Of a stretch of 64,000 bases of DNA, positions 20,301-29,877 are shown piece after piece. Source of the DNA: Isoetes taiwanensis (Eukaryota > Streptophyta > Lycopodiopsida > Isoetales > Isoetaceae); assembly GCA_021234155.1 (NCBI GenBank), contig JAJEKV010000054.1, forward strand, positions 9,686,852 through 9,750,851, given 5' to 3'. The first letter of the stretch is position 1; each line of letters begins with the position of its first letter. Both the position numbers and the translations under genes were made by a program. The notes under the pieces were generated by a model, which had not been told where the DNA came from, did no database searches, and saw nothing but the letters and a program-made list of their open reading frames with translations.

Positions 20301-21415
20301 CCCTCCTCCAACTCAATTTCCAGCGTAGTGAGGCTGATCCCAGTGTTTATGTTCAGCTCCAGCCCTCCTTCCTCATTGTCTTATGCTACGTGGATGACCT
20401 CCTCATTGTGGCAGCCTCTGAATCTGACCTTGCTACTCTCAAAACTCAGCTTAATTCCCATTTTCGCATGAAGGATCTCGGTTCCATCCACTACTTCCTT
20501 GGTCTTGAGATCTCCTATTCTCAATCTCTTGGCACTCTGTCCCTCACTCAAACCAAGTATTTGACTGATTTGCTTCACCGTTTCCATTTGCAAGATTGCA
20601 ATCCCGTTACCACACCTATGGAGTTTGGCCTTCACTTGAATCCTACTGATCCAGAAGTTTCTCCATCTCTCCATTTCATTCGTGATCATTACCGTCAAAT
20701 TCTTGGAATGATGAATTTTGCTGCCATATCCACTCGACCAGACCTTGCTCTGCCATTATGTAAGCTGAGTCAGTTTTCTACCTCTCCAAGGAACACTCAC
20801 TGTGCCTCCCTCAAGCGTGTGCTTCGCTACATTGCCGGGTCTCTCCAACTTGGAATTCGCTATGCAGCTGATTGTCACTCCATTCCCTTGCATGGGTATT
20901 CTGATGCTGATTGGGCTGCAGACCAACATGACCGAAAATCCATCTCTGGATATGTCTTCATTCTTGCTGGAGGGCCCATCAGTTGGAGCAGCTCCAAACA
21001 ATCATGTGTGTCTCTCTCTAGCACCGAAGCAGAATACGTAGCCCTCCACCATGCCTCTAAGGAAGCTGTATGGCTGCAACGCCTCTGTGCTAATCTTGGT
21101 TTTGCTGATACAAGCAACACTTTAATTCACGTGGACAATCAGGGGGCAGTAGCCATAGCTCATAATCCCGTTCTCCACCGACGGGTTAAACACATCGACA
21201 TCAAATATCATTTTGTCAGGAACCTTGTCACAGATGGTTTCATTCAGTTAACTTACTGCCCAACTGACGAAATGGCTGCAGACGTTTTCACCAAGGCCTT
21301 AGCCCGACCCAAACACTCCAAATTTATTACTCAAATCGGCATGCAACTTCTGAGTGGGGGTCGAGATTCATCCCCATTAATCGAGTGGGGTGTTGTAAAA
21401 AAAAGACACGTCTGA
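17303..21415 (+). CDS. Copia gag-pol polyprotein, intact, 1370 aa
   Basis: One uninterrupted frame encodes all proteins for copying and inserting the element. In order: a UBN2-type gag (1-225), a CCHC knuckle CYRCQKIGHFAREC (about 235), an aspartic protease with LDSGATCHM (about 314), the pre-integrase block WHARLGHPSS (about 446), and an integrase core with HSDLCGPF, LRTDRGGEF and SPEQNGRVERAN (about 504-610). These are followed by the reverse transcriptase WVFKLKYHPNGSIARFK to CYVDDLLIV (about 880-1035) and RNase H YSDADWAAD...SSTEAEYVAL...DNQGAVAI (about 1200-1370). Domain order IN-RT-RH defines Ty1/copia. A proline/serine-rich linker lies at about 745-815. The ATG at 17303 follows a short A tract. 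There is no frameshift between gag and pol, as usual in plant copia elements. It closely matches the broken copy at 22266-26399. Confidence 0.97.
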   Translation: MDSALSFSSAEWRLLPRFEGKDYQMWRWRLQMILEDKKLWEVVSAPFTQPAVSSETGNIEIVLDDNLSDLNEKDRKARLLICTSLHDTPARLVKGAQSAYAMLLILDNHYASKTAGNRLALRKALYNLHLSEGNDVMDHICHMKTMLDDLDATGVAITNDEKVCLLLNSLPSAYEGLIINLEGRLSDYTFEAAIDRVKSEALRQGHLKSPTDSVMMAASKTPSRRPKLDRSTVTCYRCQKIGHFARECTANTPNPVQSKRPNPIIEQGNLAQESTDCPVFEELPPLLPTPSAPSEFLFTTLDSLSSDTIDHVWYLDSGATCHMTPFKHIFQSYHPLSSHRSVRMGDNNPQWGVALGTVSIKLPCGSTKFLKNVLHVPGLHKQLVSVSQITSAGFQVSFQTNCCQISDSHGHVVLTGSRLGNLYKLNLSLSEVACLASTIASSPSFLWHARLGHPSSSRFQLLTSRGLLPPVSPPKQACSACMQGKLTRTHFSPSDSRASHPLALVHSDLCGPFSEPSNSGCRYMLLFLDDHTRKLFPYLIVRKSDTFSQFMVFHKFAERASGHKLITLRTDRGGEFISKMFQQYCADHGIQHQFSVTNSPEQNGRVERANRTILEMVRTLLINMNVPIRFWGEAIFTAAYLLNHTPHRSIAHQIPEELWSSQSISLKHLRVFGCQAYVLLPQRPTKLSAKSIPCMFLGYDKNSKAYRLYDLQSHKLIISCHVSFSEDTPCHHTPLPSDFLLVDYPLEPSPSVPTPLISSPAATPLPSSDPSAALPPEPTDPSPEPDLSPEPVPPPSLPSTEPTSPPPSPRPIRHKKPPVWASDYTFVSQILPTEPLSYSEAINGPFKRDWEAAMHEEIDSIHAASTWSLVSRPAHRPVVTSKWVFKLKYHPNGSIARFKARLVARGFNQIEGLDFEETYAPVAKMVSIRTILSYASSRRMYIHQMDVHNAFLNGDLQEEVYLEQPQGFISSDPTQVCRLHKALYGLRQASRSWYTRLDQTLLQLNFQRSEADPSVYVQLQPSFLIVLCYVDDLLIVAASESDLATLKTQLNSHFRMKDLGSIHYFLGLEISYSQSLGTLSLTQTKYLTDLLHRFHLQDCNPVTTPMEFGLHLNPTDPEVSPSLHFIRDHYRQILGMMNFAAISTRPDLALPLCKLSQFSTSPRNTHCASLKRVLRYIAGSLQLGIRYAADCHSIPLHGYSDADWAADQHDRKSISGYVFILAGGPISWSSSKQSCVSLSSTEAEYVALHHASKEAVWLQRLCANLGFADTSNTLIHVDNQGAVAIAHNPVLHRRVKHIDIKYHFVRNLVTDGFIQLTYCPTDEMAADVFTKALARPKHSKFITQIGMQLLSGGRDSSPLIEWGVVKKRHV

Positions 21416-21652
21416 TTGTCGCAGCATGAATCTCGAGGCGGTTCTCGAGGCGGTTCTCAACGAACTCAACGAGGAATCATGCGGATCTAATCATGTTTAG
21501 ATACTGTGAGACCACTATTTATAGTGGTAGCATAGATGTTGTTTCATGCATTATTAGCATCAGTTCTTGCTCTTCGTTTCTTGTTTTAGCGCCTGCCTTT
21601 CCGGCTGGTTCTTGTTGTAATCTCCTCTTGGATCAATAGAATCACTTCAACA
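21391..21652 (+). repeat. Copia 1 3' LTR, 262 bp
   Basis: It follows a purine-rich tract (GAGTGGGG, ends 21390). It differs from the 5' LTR mainly where the latter has CAG, CTG or GGG words. Confidence 0.95.
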
Positions 21653-21657
21653 GGAGC

Positions 21658-21826
21658 AAGACGCTGTCGTTATGGAAGAGATAGCTAGTGAGGCAGTAAG
21701 AAAATTTTCCATTAAGAGGAGATGCTTGGGAGATGAAGGAAAGGGGGGTCAAGCTGAATCCAACAAGCCCATCTGCGCCGCTGAAGTCACCGGAGATGAA
21801 GGGGTTAGCCTGGGGGTTTGACCCCT
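21658..21826 (-). pseudogene. Aspartic protease, middle part
   Basis: This 170-bp island between the two copia elements encodes ANPFISGDFSGADGLVGF and SFISQASPLNGKFSYCL, the flap-to-middle block of nepenthesin-like proteases ('G-x-x-G-L-x-x-x-P-L-S...KFSYCL'). It joins the C-terminal part at 16949 through the copia 1 target site in the same frame, and the N-terminal part through the MITE at 21827-26920. Confidence 0.9.
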
Positions 21827-21934
21827 TTAACCGGGAGGTCCGAGGCAATTTTGCCTCCGATTCAATCCTCTAATTCGTTGCAGCAGCAAGACCTTGCAGG
21901 GCACAAGCAATCAATCCATGAAACAAGGCTGTTC

Positions 21935-22191
21935 TGTTGTAACAGAAAAGACACGTACAGTGTCAGCATGAATCTCGGGCGGTTCTCGGGCGGTTCTCAA
22001 CGAACTCAACAGGGAATCATGCAGATCTAATCATGTTTAGATACAGGAGACCACTATTTATAGTGGTAGCATAGATGTTGTTTCATGCATTCGTAGCATC
22101 AGTTCTTGCTCTTCGTTTCTTGTTTTAGCGCCTGCCTTTCCGGCTGGTTCTTGTTGTAATCTCCTCTTGGATCAATAGAATCACTTCAACA
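21935..22191 (+). repeat. Copia 2 5' LTR
   Basis: 257 bp, matching 26363-26619 and 16950-17206 throughout as far as I can read. Confidence 0.95.
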
Positions 22192-22205
22192 GGTTATGGG
22201 CCCAC
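22192..22205 (+). promoter_or_regulatory. Copia 2 primer binding site
   Basis: Same GGTTATGGGCCCAC as in copia 1, complementary to the internal region of initiator tRNA-Met. Confidence 0.8.
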
Positions 22206-22279
22206 AAATCCTTCAGAACGCCTAAGTCGCCTATCTCTCATTGCTCATCGCCCACTGTTCATTCCGTGCATTTAAAAAA

Positions 22280-25200
22280 AAAAAAAATGGATTCCGCTCT
22301 CTCCTTTTCATCAGCTGAATGGCGTCTCCTTCCCCGATTTGAGGGGAAAGATTATCAAATGTGGAGGTGGCGCCTCCAAATGATCTTAGAGGACAAGAAA
22401 TTATGGGAAGTTGTCTCTGCCCCTTTCACTCAAATTTCGCCATTGCCTCTCAAAGGAAACCGCAACATTGAGATTGTCTTGGATGATAATCTTTCTGATC
22501 TGAATGAGAAAGACCGCAAGGCTCGGTTGCTGATATGTACTAGCCTCCATGATACCCCTGCACGCCTGGTGAAGGGTGCTCAGTCTGCCTATGCCATGCT
22601 CCTGATTCTTGATAATCACTATGCGTCAAAAACGGCTGGCAATCGTCTTGCTTTGAGGAAAGCATTGTATAATCTCCATCTTTCTCAAGGAAATGATGTC
22701 ATGGATCACATCGCCCATATGAAGACTATCTTTGGATGATCTTGATGCCAATTGGAGTGGCTATCACCAATGATGAAAAGTCTGCATCTTCTTCTCAACG
22801 GTCTCCGCCTGCATACGAAGGTCTAATCATCAATCTTGAAGGACGCCTCTCTCGACTACACCTTTGAGGCTGCCATAGATCGTGTCAAATCTGGAAGCAC
22901 TCCGTCAAGGACATCTCAAATCTCCCACTGATTCTGTGATGATGGCAGCCTCCAAAACTCCTTCAAGACGTCCCAAATTGGATCGTAGCACTGTTACTTG
23001 TTACAGATGCCAGAAAATTGGGCATTTTGCCCGTGAATGTACTGCCAACACTCCAAATCCAGTGCAGTCCAAACGTCCCAATCCTATCATAGAGCAAGGC
23101 AATTTAGCCCAGAATCTCTGGTATCCGGTCTTTGAAGAACTTCCCCCCTCTCTGCCCACTCCATCTGCCTCTCGAGTTCCTCTTTACCACTCTTGATAGC
23201 CTTTCTTCGACACCATTGATCACGCTTTGGTATCTTGATTACGGAGCCACATGTCACATGACCCCTTTCAAACACATTTTTCAGTCCTATCATCCTCTTT
23301 CTTCTCACAGATCAGTTCGCATGGGAGATAACAACCCTCAATGGGGAGTTCCATCAAATTACCATGTGGCAGCACCAAATTCTTGAAGAATGTACTCCAC
23401 GTTCCTGGTCTGCACAAACAGTTAGTCTCTGTCAGTCAAATTACTTCTTTGGTTTCCAAGTTTCCTTCCGGACTAATTGTTGCCGTTTCGGACTCTCATG
23501 GGCATGTCGTCCTCACCGGATCACGCCTTGGCAATCAGATAAGCTTAACCTCTCTCTTTCAGAAGTTGCATGCCTTGCCTCTACAATTGCATCCTCTCCT
23601 TCTTTTCTCTGGCATGCACGTCTTGGCCATCCATCTTCTTCACGTTTTCAACTCCTCACATCCAGAGGCCTTCTCCCACCTGTTTCACCACCCAAACAAG
23701 CCTGCTCTGCCTGCATGCAGGGGAAGCTTACCCGCACCCACTTCTCTCCTTCTGATTCCCGTGCCTCTCATCCACTAGCCTTGGTCCACAGTGACTTGTG
23801 TGGCCCGTTTTCTGAGCCTAGTAACAGTGGTTGCCGCTACATGCTTTTGTTTTAGATGACCATACACGCAAAGCTCTTTCCATATCTCATTGTTCGCAAA
23901 AAGTGACACATTTTCTCAATTCATGGTTTTTCACAAATTTGCGAAAAGAGCCGGTGGTCACAAGCTTATCACTCTTCGCCTTGACCGATCGTGGAGGCGA
24001 GTTTATTTCAAAATGTTTCAGCAATCTTAAGCGGATCATGGCATTCAACACCAATTCTCGCCATTAATTCACCGAGCAAAATGGGCGCGTTGAACGAGCA
24101 AACCGCACTATTTTAGAGATGGTAATGCACACACTCTCCTCAACATGAATGTTCCCATTCGTTTTTGGGGAGGCCATTTTCAACTTTCCTATCTCACTCA
24201 ACCATACTCCTCACGTAAGCATTGCCCATCGATTCTCAAGAGCTATGGTCTTCCCAGTCAATCTCATTGAAACATCTCCGTGTGTTTGGATGCCAAGCAT
24301 ATGTTTTACTTCCCCAACGTCCCACTAAGCTGTCTGCAAAATCCATTCCCTGCATGTTCCTTGGATATGATAAGAATAGCAAAGCCTACCCGACTCTATG
24401 ATCTCCAATCTCACAAGCTAATCATAAGCTGCCATGTAAGTTTTTCTGAAGATACTCCCTGCCATCATACTCCTTTACCTTCTGATTTCCTTCTTGTTGA
24501 TTATCCTCTTGAGCCTTCACCCTCCGTGCCTACTCCTCTCATTTCATCTCCACCGCCACTCCACTCCCATCTTGACCCCATCCATCCGCAGCTTTTGCCT
24601 CCCCGAGCCCACGATCCCTCTCCCCGAGCCCGATCTCTCTCCCGAGCACCGCCTCCCCCTTCACTTCCATCAATGTAGAACCCACCTCTCCACCTCCTTC
24701 ACCACGACCCATTCGCCACAAAAAACCTCCTGTTTGGGCATCCGATTACACTTTTGTTTCCCAGATCCTTCCCACTGAACCTCTCTCATATTCTGAAGCC
24801 ATAAATGGACCTTTCAAAAGGGATTGGGAAGCAGCCATGCATGAAGAGATCGATTCAATACATGCAGCCAAAGACTTGGTCGTCTCTCCGCCCAAATAAG
24901 ACGCCCGAAGGTGACCAGCAAAATGGGTATTTAAGTTGAAGTACCATCCAAATGGCTCCATTGCTCGCTTCAAAGCTCGTCTTGTCGCACGCGGTTTCAA
25001 TCAAATTGAAGGCCTCGATTTTGAGGAAACATATGCACCTGTGGCAAAAATGGTCTCCATTAGAACCATCCTATCTTATGCCTCGTCCCGACGAATGTAT
25101 ATCCATCAAATGGACGTACACAATGCTTTTCTCAACGGTGATCTTCAAGAGGAGGTATATCTTGAACAGCCCCCAAGGTTTTATTTCTTCCGATCCAACA

Positions 25201-26340
25201 CGTATGTCGCTTGCACAAAGCACTCTATGGTTTACGGCAAGCTTCAAGATCTTGGTATACCGGGCTTGATCAGACCCTCCTCCAACTCAATTTCCAGCAG
25301 TGAGGCTGATCCCAAAGTGTTTATGTTCAGCTCCAGCCCTCCTTCCTCATTGTCTTATGCTACGTGGATGACCTCCTCATTGTGGCGACCTCCGAATCGA
25401 CCTTGCTACTCTCAAAACTCAACTTAATTCCCATTTTCGCATGAAGGATCTCGGTTCCATCCACTACTTCCTTGGTCTTGAGATCTCCTATTCTCAATCT
25501 CTTGGCACTCATCCCCTCACTCAAACCAAGTATTTGACTGATTTGCTTCACCGTTTCCATTTGCAAGATTGCAATCCCGTTACCACACCTATGGAGTTTG
25601 GCCTTCACTTGAATCCTACTGATCCAGAAGTTTCTCCATCTCTCCATTTCATTCGTGATCATTACCGTCAAATTCTTGGAATGATGAATTTTGCTGCCAT
25701 ATCCACTGACCGCACCTTGCTCGCCATTATGTAAGCCGAGTCGGGTTTTCTACCTCTCCAAGGAACACTCACTGTGCCTCCCTCAAGCGTGTGCTTCGCT
25801 ACATTGCCGGGTCTCTCCAACTTGGAATTCGCTATGCAGCTGATTGTCACTCCATTCCCTTGCATGGGTATTCTGATGCTGATTGGGCTGCAGACCAACA
25901 TGACCGAAAATCCATCTCTGGATATGTCTTCATTCTTGCTGGAGGGCCCATCAATTGGAGCAGCTCCAAACAATCATGTGTGTCTCTCTCTAGCACCGAA
26001 GCAGAATACGTAGCCCTCCACCATGCCTCTAAGGAAGTTGTATGGCTGCAACGCCTCTGTGCTAATCTTGGTTTTGCTGATACAAGCAACACTTTAATTC
26101 ACGTGGACAATCAGGGGGCAGTAGCCATAGCTCATAATCCCGTTCTCCACCGACGGGTTAAACACATCGACATCAAATATCATTTTGTCAGGAACCTTGT
26201 CACAGATGGTTTCATTCAGTTAACTTACTGCCCAACTGACGAAATGGCTGCAGACGTTTTCACCAAGGCCTTAGCCCGACCCAAACACTCCAAATTTATT
26301 ACTCAAATCGGCATGCAACTTCTGAGTGGGGGTCGAGATT
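22280..26340 (+). pseudogene. Copia 2 gag-pol, multiply frameshifted
   Basis: Collinear with the intact 1370-aa polyprotein of copia 1 from gag to RNase H, with the zinc knuckle near 23004-23040 and most RT and RNase H blocks readable (25441-26399). There are more than ten frameshifts and a small deletion near 23350. The lesions sit mostly at CAG/CTG positions of the sister copy, while stretches between them are nearly identical. Given identical LTRs, some or most of this damage may be assembly error rather than real decay. Confidence 0.9.
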
Positions 26341-26362
26341 CATCCCCGACACTGAGTGGGGG

Positions 26363-26619
26363 TGTTGTAACAGAAAAGACACGTACAGTGTCAGCATGAA
26401 TCTCGGGCGGTTCTCGGGCGGTTCTCAACGAACTCAACAGGGAATCATGCAGATCTAATCATGTTTAGATACAGGAGACCACTATTTATAGTGGTAGCAT
26501 AGATGTTGTTTCATGCATTCGTAGCATCAGTTCTTGCTCTTCGTTTCTTGTTTTAGCGCCTGCCTTTCCGGCTGGTTCTTGTTGTAATCTCCTCTTGGAT
26601 CAATAGAATCACTTCAACA
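26363..26619 (+). repeat. Copia 2 3' LTR
   Basis: 257 bp, preceded by the purine tract GAGTGGGGG. Confidence 0.95.
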
Positions 26620-26920
26620 TGTTCTTCTACAATCAATCCACGAAACAGAGTTGTTCTTCGATTGGAAGGAGAATCCCTTGCAGAAGGAGAATCTCTTGCA
26701 GAAAGTAGGGAGTAGGGAAAGCAGATTGGAAGAACAGATCCCTTCAGTCAGTGCCGCTGTGACGTTTATCATTGTTCCTGCCTGTTTATCATTCTTGTTG
26801 CCGGTTTATCATGATAAACAGGCCGCTGCCTGTTTATCTGGCTGTCACAGCACATTACGACTAATCACTGTTCTTGATCTAACGGCTGGGATTAAAAATT
26901 GCCGAGGACCTGCCGGTTAA

Positions 26921-27553
26921 GGCATGAGCGCAACCCAGAGTGACGTTGAACTGTTGTGACAGACCGGACGTATAGAGAAGGGAGAGGGCCTCTGAAGCAT
27001 ACTCTCCGTCGTTGTAGCTTCCGTCCCCATATGAGTAGCGGTATTTGCAGCTCTCAGACCCCGAGCAATTTGTGTCAGGCAGTGGCCCGCATTGGGCCGA
27101 ATCGCATGCAATTGTCGCGAAGGAAGTGGACTGTGCAGAATCTAGCACAGTCGGAGGGCATGATTCGCACGATGTGCCTGAACATGCTGTGCACTGGCTG
27201 CATTTGAACCAGATTAGATCGCTTCCTGTGTCCATTATAGCCGTGAATTTCCTGGCCGGCGTTCCCACCTCCACCTCTATCAAATACTCTCCCACAGCAT
27301 ACTGCAGTTGGGTTGTGTAGCTATTAGTACCCAGTTGCCTTCCACGAATTGCCAGACCATGTTTGATCGATTCCATCCTTCTCTGACTCCTTCCTACTGC
27401 GTTACTTAGCTTCTCAGGTATTGACTTGCCTGCATCTACATGGCGCAGACTTGCTCGAAATGGACTTGCAGTTGCAGAAATTGGAAGAACCATTATCAGA
27501 AATGTAGTAATCATACAGCCAATAACCTGTTGCCGCTGCCTATGATTCTCCAT
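26921..27553 (-). pseudogene. Aspartic protease, N-terminal part
   Basis: The start chosen is the ATG at 27553 (MENHRQ...), because a hydrophobic signal-peptide-like stretch (VIGCMITTFLIMVLPISATA) follows; an upstream in-frame ATG at 27613 would put about 20 polar residues before it. Next come a propeptide and the mature N-lobe: VGEYLIEVEVGTPARKF, first catalytic motif IMDTGSDLIWF, then a Cys-rich insert (CSQCTACSGTSCESC) and SYGDGSYNDGEYASEAL. The Cys-rich insert after D-T-G-S is the nepenthesin hallmark. The frame stops at GCAHA, where the MITE and copia 2 begin. No introns, as in many CDR1-like genes. The expected product is a secreted acid protease; this allele is disrupted. Confidence 0.92.
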
Positions 27554-28609
27554 TGCTTTGAGCTGCCAGAAGTGGTACGCTGCAGCCGTTCTTTTGTACA
27601 CACATCGGATCATTTACATGAAGCTTCCTAATGGCAAGTGACTCATTGTAGGCACCCACTTCTTCAAGTAGAAAATGTCCAACGTTGTTGCACCATTCAT
27701 TTGTTCTCAGAGATCAGGTCGTCTTTAACAGATCATCACACAAAAAGGAATAACTTATATCCATTATATCCAGGAGAAAAAGACCTTCACAAATTATGTG
27801 GAACGGAAGGGGTCGAGTTAAAATGCATTAGCCAAAAAGGGCTAGGATATAGTCACTCGTACATGTCAACATGAATGAATGAAAAGACGTCAAAATGCCA
27901 AAAGTGAGGGGTCGCATGTTTGCCACATGAATGGATTGCCGTCAACATGGATCCATCCCACCGGCATCCTCTTCGGTTGGATGGTTCATGTTGCTAGATA
28001 TTTGACACATAGCAACTTTAAAAAAAAATTGACCTTAAATCCCTAAAAATTTGGCACGTAGCAATTATATTTGACATGAACATATGACCCCAACACTTTA
28101 GAAATGTTCATGTCGACATGGTGTGGATCATGTCAACATCCTCATGTGACTCGGCCCTAGGTAACACATTATCAGTTGACTATTAAATAACATGACGTGG
28201 AGCAATTACGACAAAAATATCAGTGTCATGAAGACGTTGGCCAATTCCTAGGGGTCCATTGGTGGGGCAAAAGGCCTAGGCAATGAAAGCTTCATGCTAG
28301 AATAACTCAATAGGACCCCCTATTTGAAGTCTGAGATCTGGTCTTTCTGGCGGCCAAATCTCGGTCGGTATTTCCGGACTTCCGTAATCAGCCAGGCCAT
28401 GCCCATCCAAATACGATGGGAGGCATCAACCCCGGCATGCCATTCGGGCATGCATCTAAACCCCGTGGTTCAACCGCGCATGAACATACTGGGGTCTGCT
28501 GCCCGGGTACTTCCTTCGCACAAGCCCTGCAGGTCCGTGGTACCTGCTGGCAGGTGCATTCAAGAGGGGGCCAGTTTTGAACGGGGCGTGAGGTGGTCAG
28601 GCGGGAACA
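27554..28609. other. Upstream region of the protease gene, no gene seen
   Basis: Presumed promoter side of the minus-strand protease, then AT-rich sequence with repeated ATGTCAACATG/ATGTTGACATG words (27860-28140). 28330-28600 is GC-richer with several short palindromes, but the open frame there has no recognisable domain. Confidence 0.5.
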
Positions 28610-29740
28610 GAATTGGCCATGGTTTTGCTGGCCATGGGTGACATGGTATTTCTGGCCGGGAGTGATATGGTATTTTTGGCCATGGGTGGCATGGTATTTC
28701 TGGCCAGGAATGGCATGGTATTTCTGGCCATGACCACTAAGGTTATCACAACATAAATTGTTTTAGAGCAACACAACTATTGCTATTTAGAAATTGACAT
28801 AGTCCTCACTAACAACAAGCTTGTCCTTATAATAACACTGGCTTATATGATTCCTAATAATCTGGCCAAATATATGGTATTTCTGGCCAAGACACCATGA
28901 TATTTCTGGGCAAATATCATTGTTTTAGATCATTACAACCATTAAATTTTTAAGTGCAATCATTTGTTCCAAACTGACATAGTCCTCACTAGCTAGCCAC
29001 AACCTTAGCTTAACCTTATAATAATAGTGGCTTAATTTTTCCTAAAAATGTGTTATTTTCCCTGGCTTTGAATAGAGTAATATGGTAATAAAGCCATATA
29101 CCTAGTATTTCTGGCCATATACGATGGTATTTTTGGCCATTGTCATGGTATTTTTTGGCCAAGAACATGGTATTTCTGACCAAGTCCATGGTATTTCTGG
29201 CCAGTGTCATGGTATTTCTGGCCAGCGCCATGGTATTTCTGGCCAAGACCATGGTATTTCTGGGCAAGGCTACGGTATTTCTGGACATGGCCATGGTATT
29301 TCTGGCCATATATCTGGTATTTCTGGTCAGTGCCATGGTATTTCTGGCCAGTGTCATGGTATTTCTGGCCAATACCATGGTATTTCTAGCCAAGACCATG
29401 GTCTTTCTGGACAAGTATTTCTGGACAAGGCCATAGTATTTTTGGCTATATGTCTGGTATTTCTGGCCATATACCATGGTCTTTCTAAGGTTGTCACAAG
29501 GCCATACCATTTCTAAGGCCATGATCACTAAGGCTGTGACAACATAAATTGTTTTAAATCAATATAACTATTAAATTTTGACTGGCTTTAGATTAATGTA
29601 GTAAGTTAATATGGTATTTCTGGGCATACACCATGGTATTTCTGGCCCCATGGTATTTCTGGCCATACAACATGGTATTTCTGGCCATATACCATGGTAT
29701 TTCTGGCCTTATACCATGGTACTTCTCGGCCGTGACATTT
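28610..29740. repeat. 21-bp minisatellite, four blocks with shared spacers
   Basis: The unit is CATGGTATTTCTGGCCA plus four variable bases (21 bp, seven codons). Blocks are at about 28617-28727, 28870-28910, 29103-29500 (the main block, about 18 units) and 29606-29735. The spacers are related to each other (TAAGGxTxTxACAACATAAATTGTTTTA...). Because 21 is a multiple of three and units lack stops, frames stay open on both strands (MVFLAxx on plus, NTMxLAR on minus). I do not call these genes. Confidence 0.93.
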
Positions 29741-29877
29741 TTGGGCAGATATTTGTGATATTTCCAAACATTCCAATATATGTCAATTTCTGTCCTGTCA
29801 GAACAATCATCATCTCAGTTTTTAAATTGGGGCATATCTAATGATCTGACAGTAGTGGTTTTGTCCAAAACACCCTA

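Larger units (their letters stand above)
16950..21652 (+). mobile_element. Ty1/copia retrotransposon 1 (full length)
   Basis: 4703 bp with LTRs at 16950-17206 and 21391-21652, both TGTTG...CAACA, flanked by the 5-bp target duplication GGAGC (16945-16949, 21653-21657). The order is LTR, primer site, gag-pol, purine-rich tract, LTR. It is inserted into the aspartic protease gene in the opposite orientation. The gag-pol frame is intact, so the copy could be recent. The 3' LTR nevertheless differs from the 5' LTR by a dozen odd changes (see findings). Confidence 0.98.
21935..26619 (+). mobile_element. Ty1/copia retrotransposon 2, same family, gag-pol broken
   Basis: 4685 bp. LTRs at 21935-22191 and 26363-26619 look identical to each other. 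Target duplication is TGTTC (21930-21934, 26620-26624). The same primer site is at 22192-22205. It inserted into the MITE within the protease gene, in the same orientation as copia 1. Confidence 0.97.
21827..26920 (-). mobile_element. MITE (about 404 bp) in the protease gene, split by copia 2
   Basis: Ends at 21827 and 26920 are inverted: TTAACCGG-x-AGGTCC then GGCAATTTT on both, with three or four mismatches over about 27 bp. Outside copia 2 only 404 bp remain, with no coding capacity, so it is a small non-autonomous DNA element that inserted first. Its interior has repeated CTGTTTATC words and a TTTATCATGATAAA palindrome. No clear target duplication is visible. Confidence 0.65.

Noticed and set aside
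24280..25427. Separate small genes in copia 2
   Set aside because: Frameshifted pieces of one gag-pol, collinear with copia 1.
29016..29528. 170-residue frame with NTMxLAR repeats and opposite-strand MVFLA repeats as genes
   Set aside because: They are forced by a 21-bp repeat without stops; no start context, domain or flanking coding sequence.
28610..29740. CRISPR-like array
   Set aside because: Units are contiguous 21-bp repeats with only four variable bases, no unique spacers, and the genome is eukaryotic.
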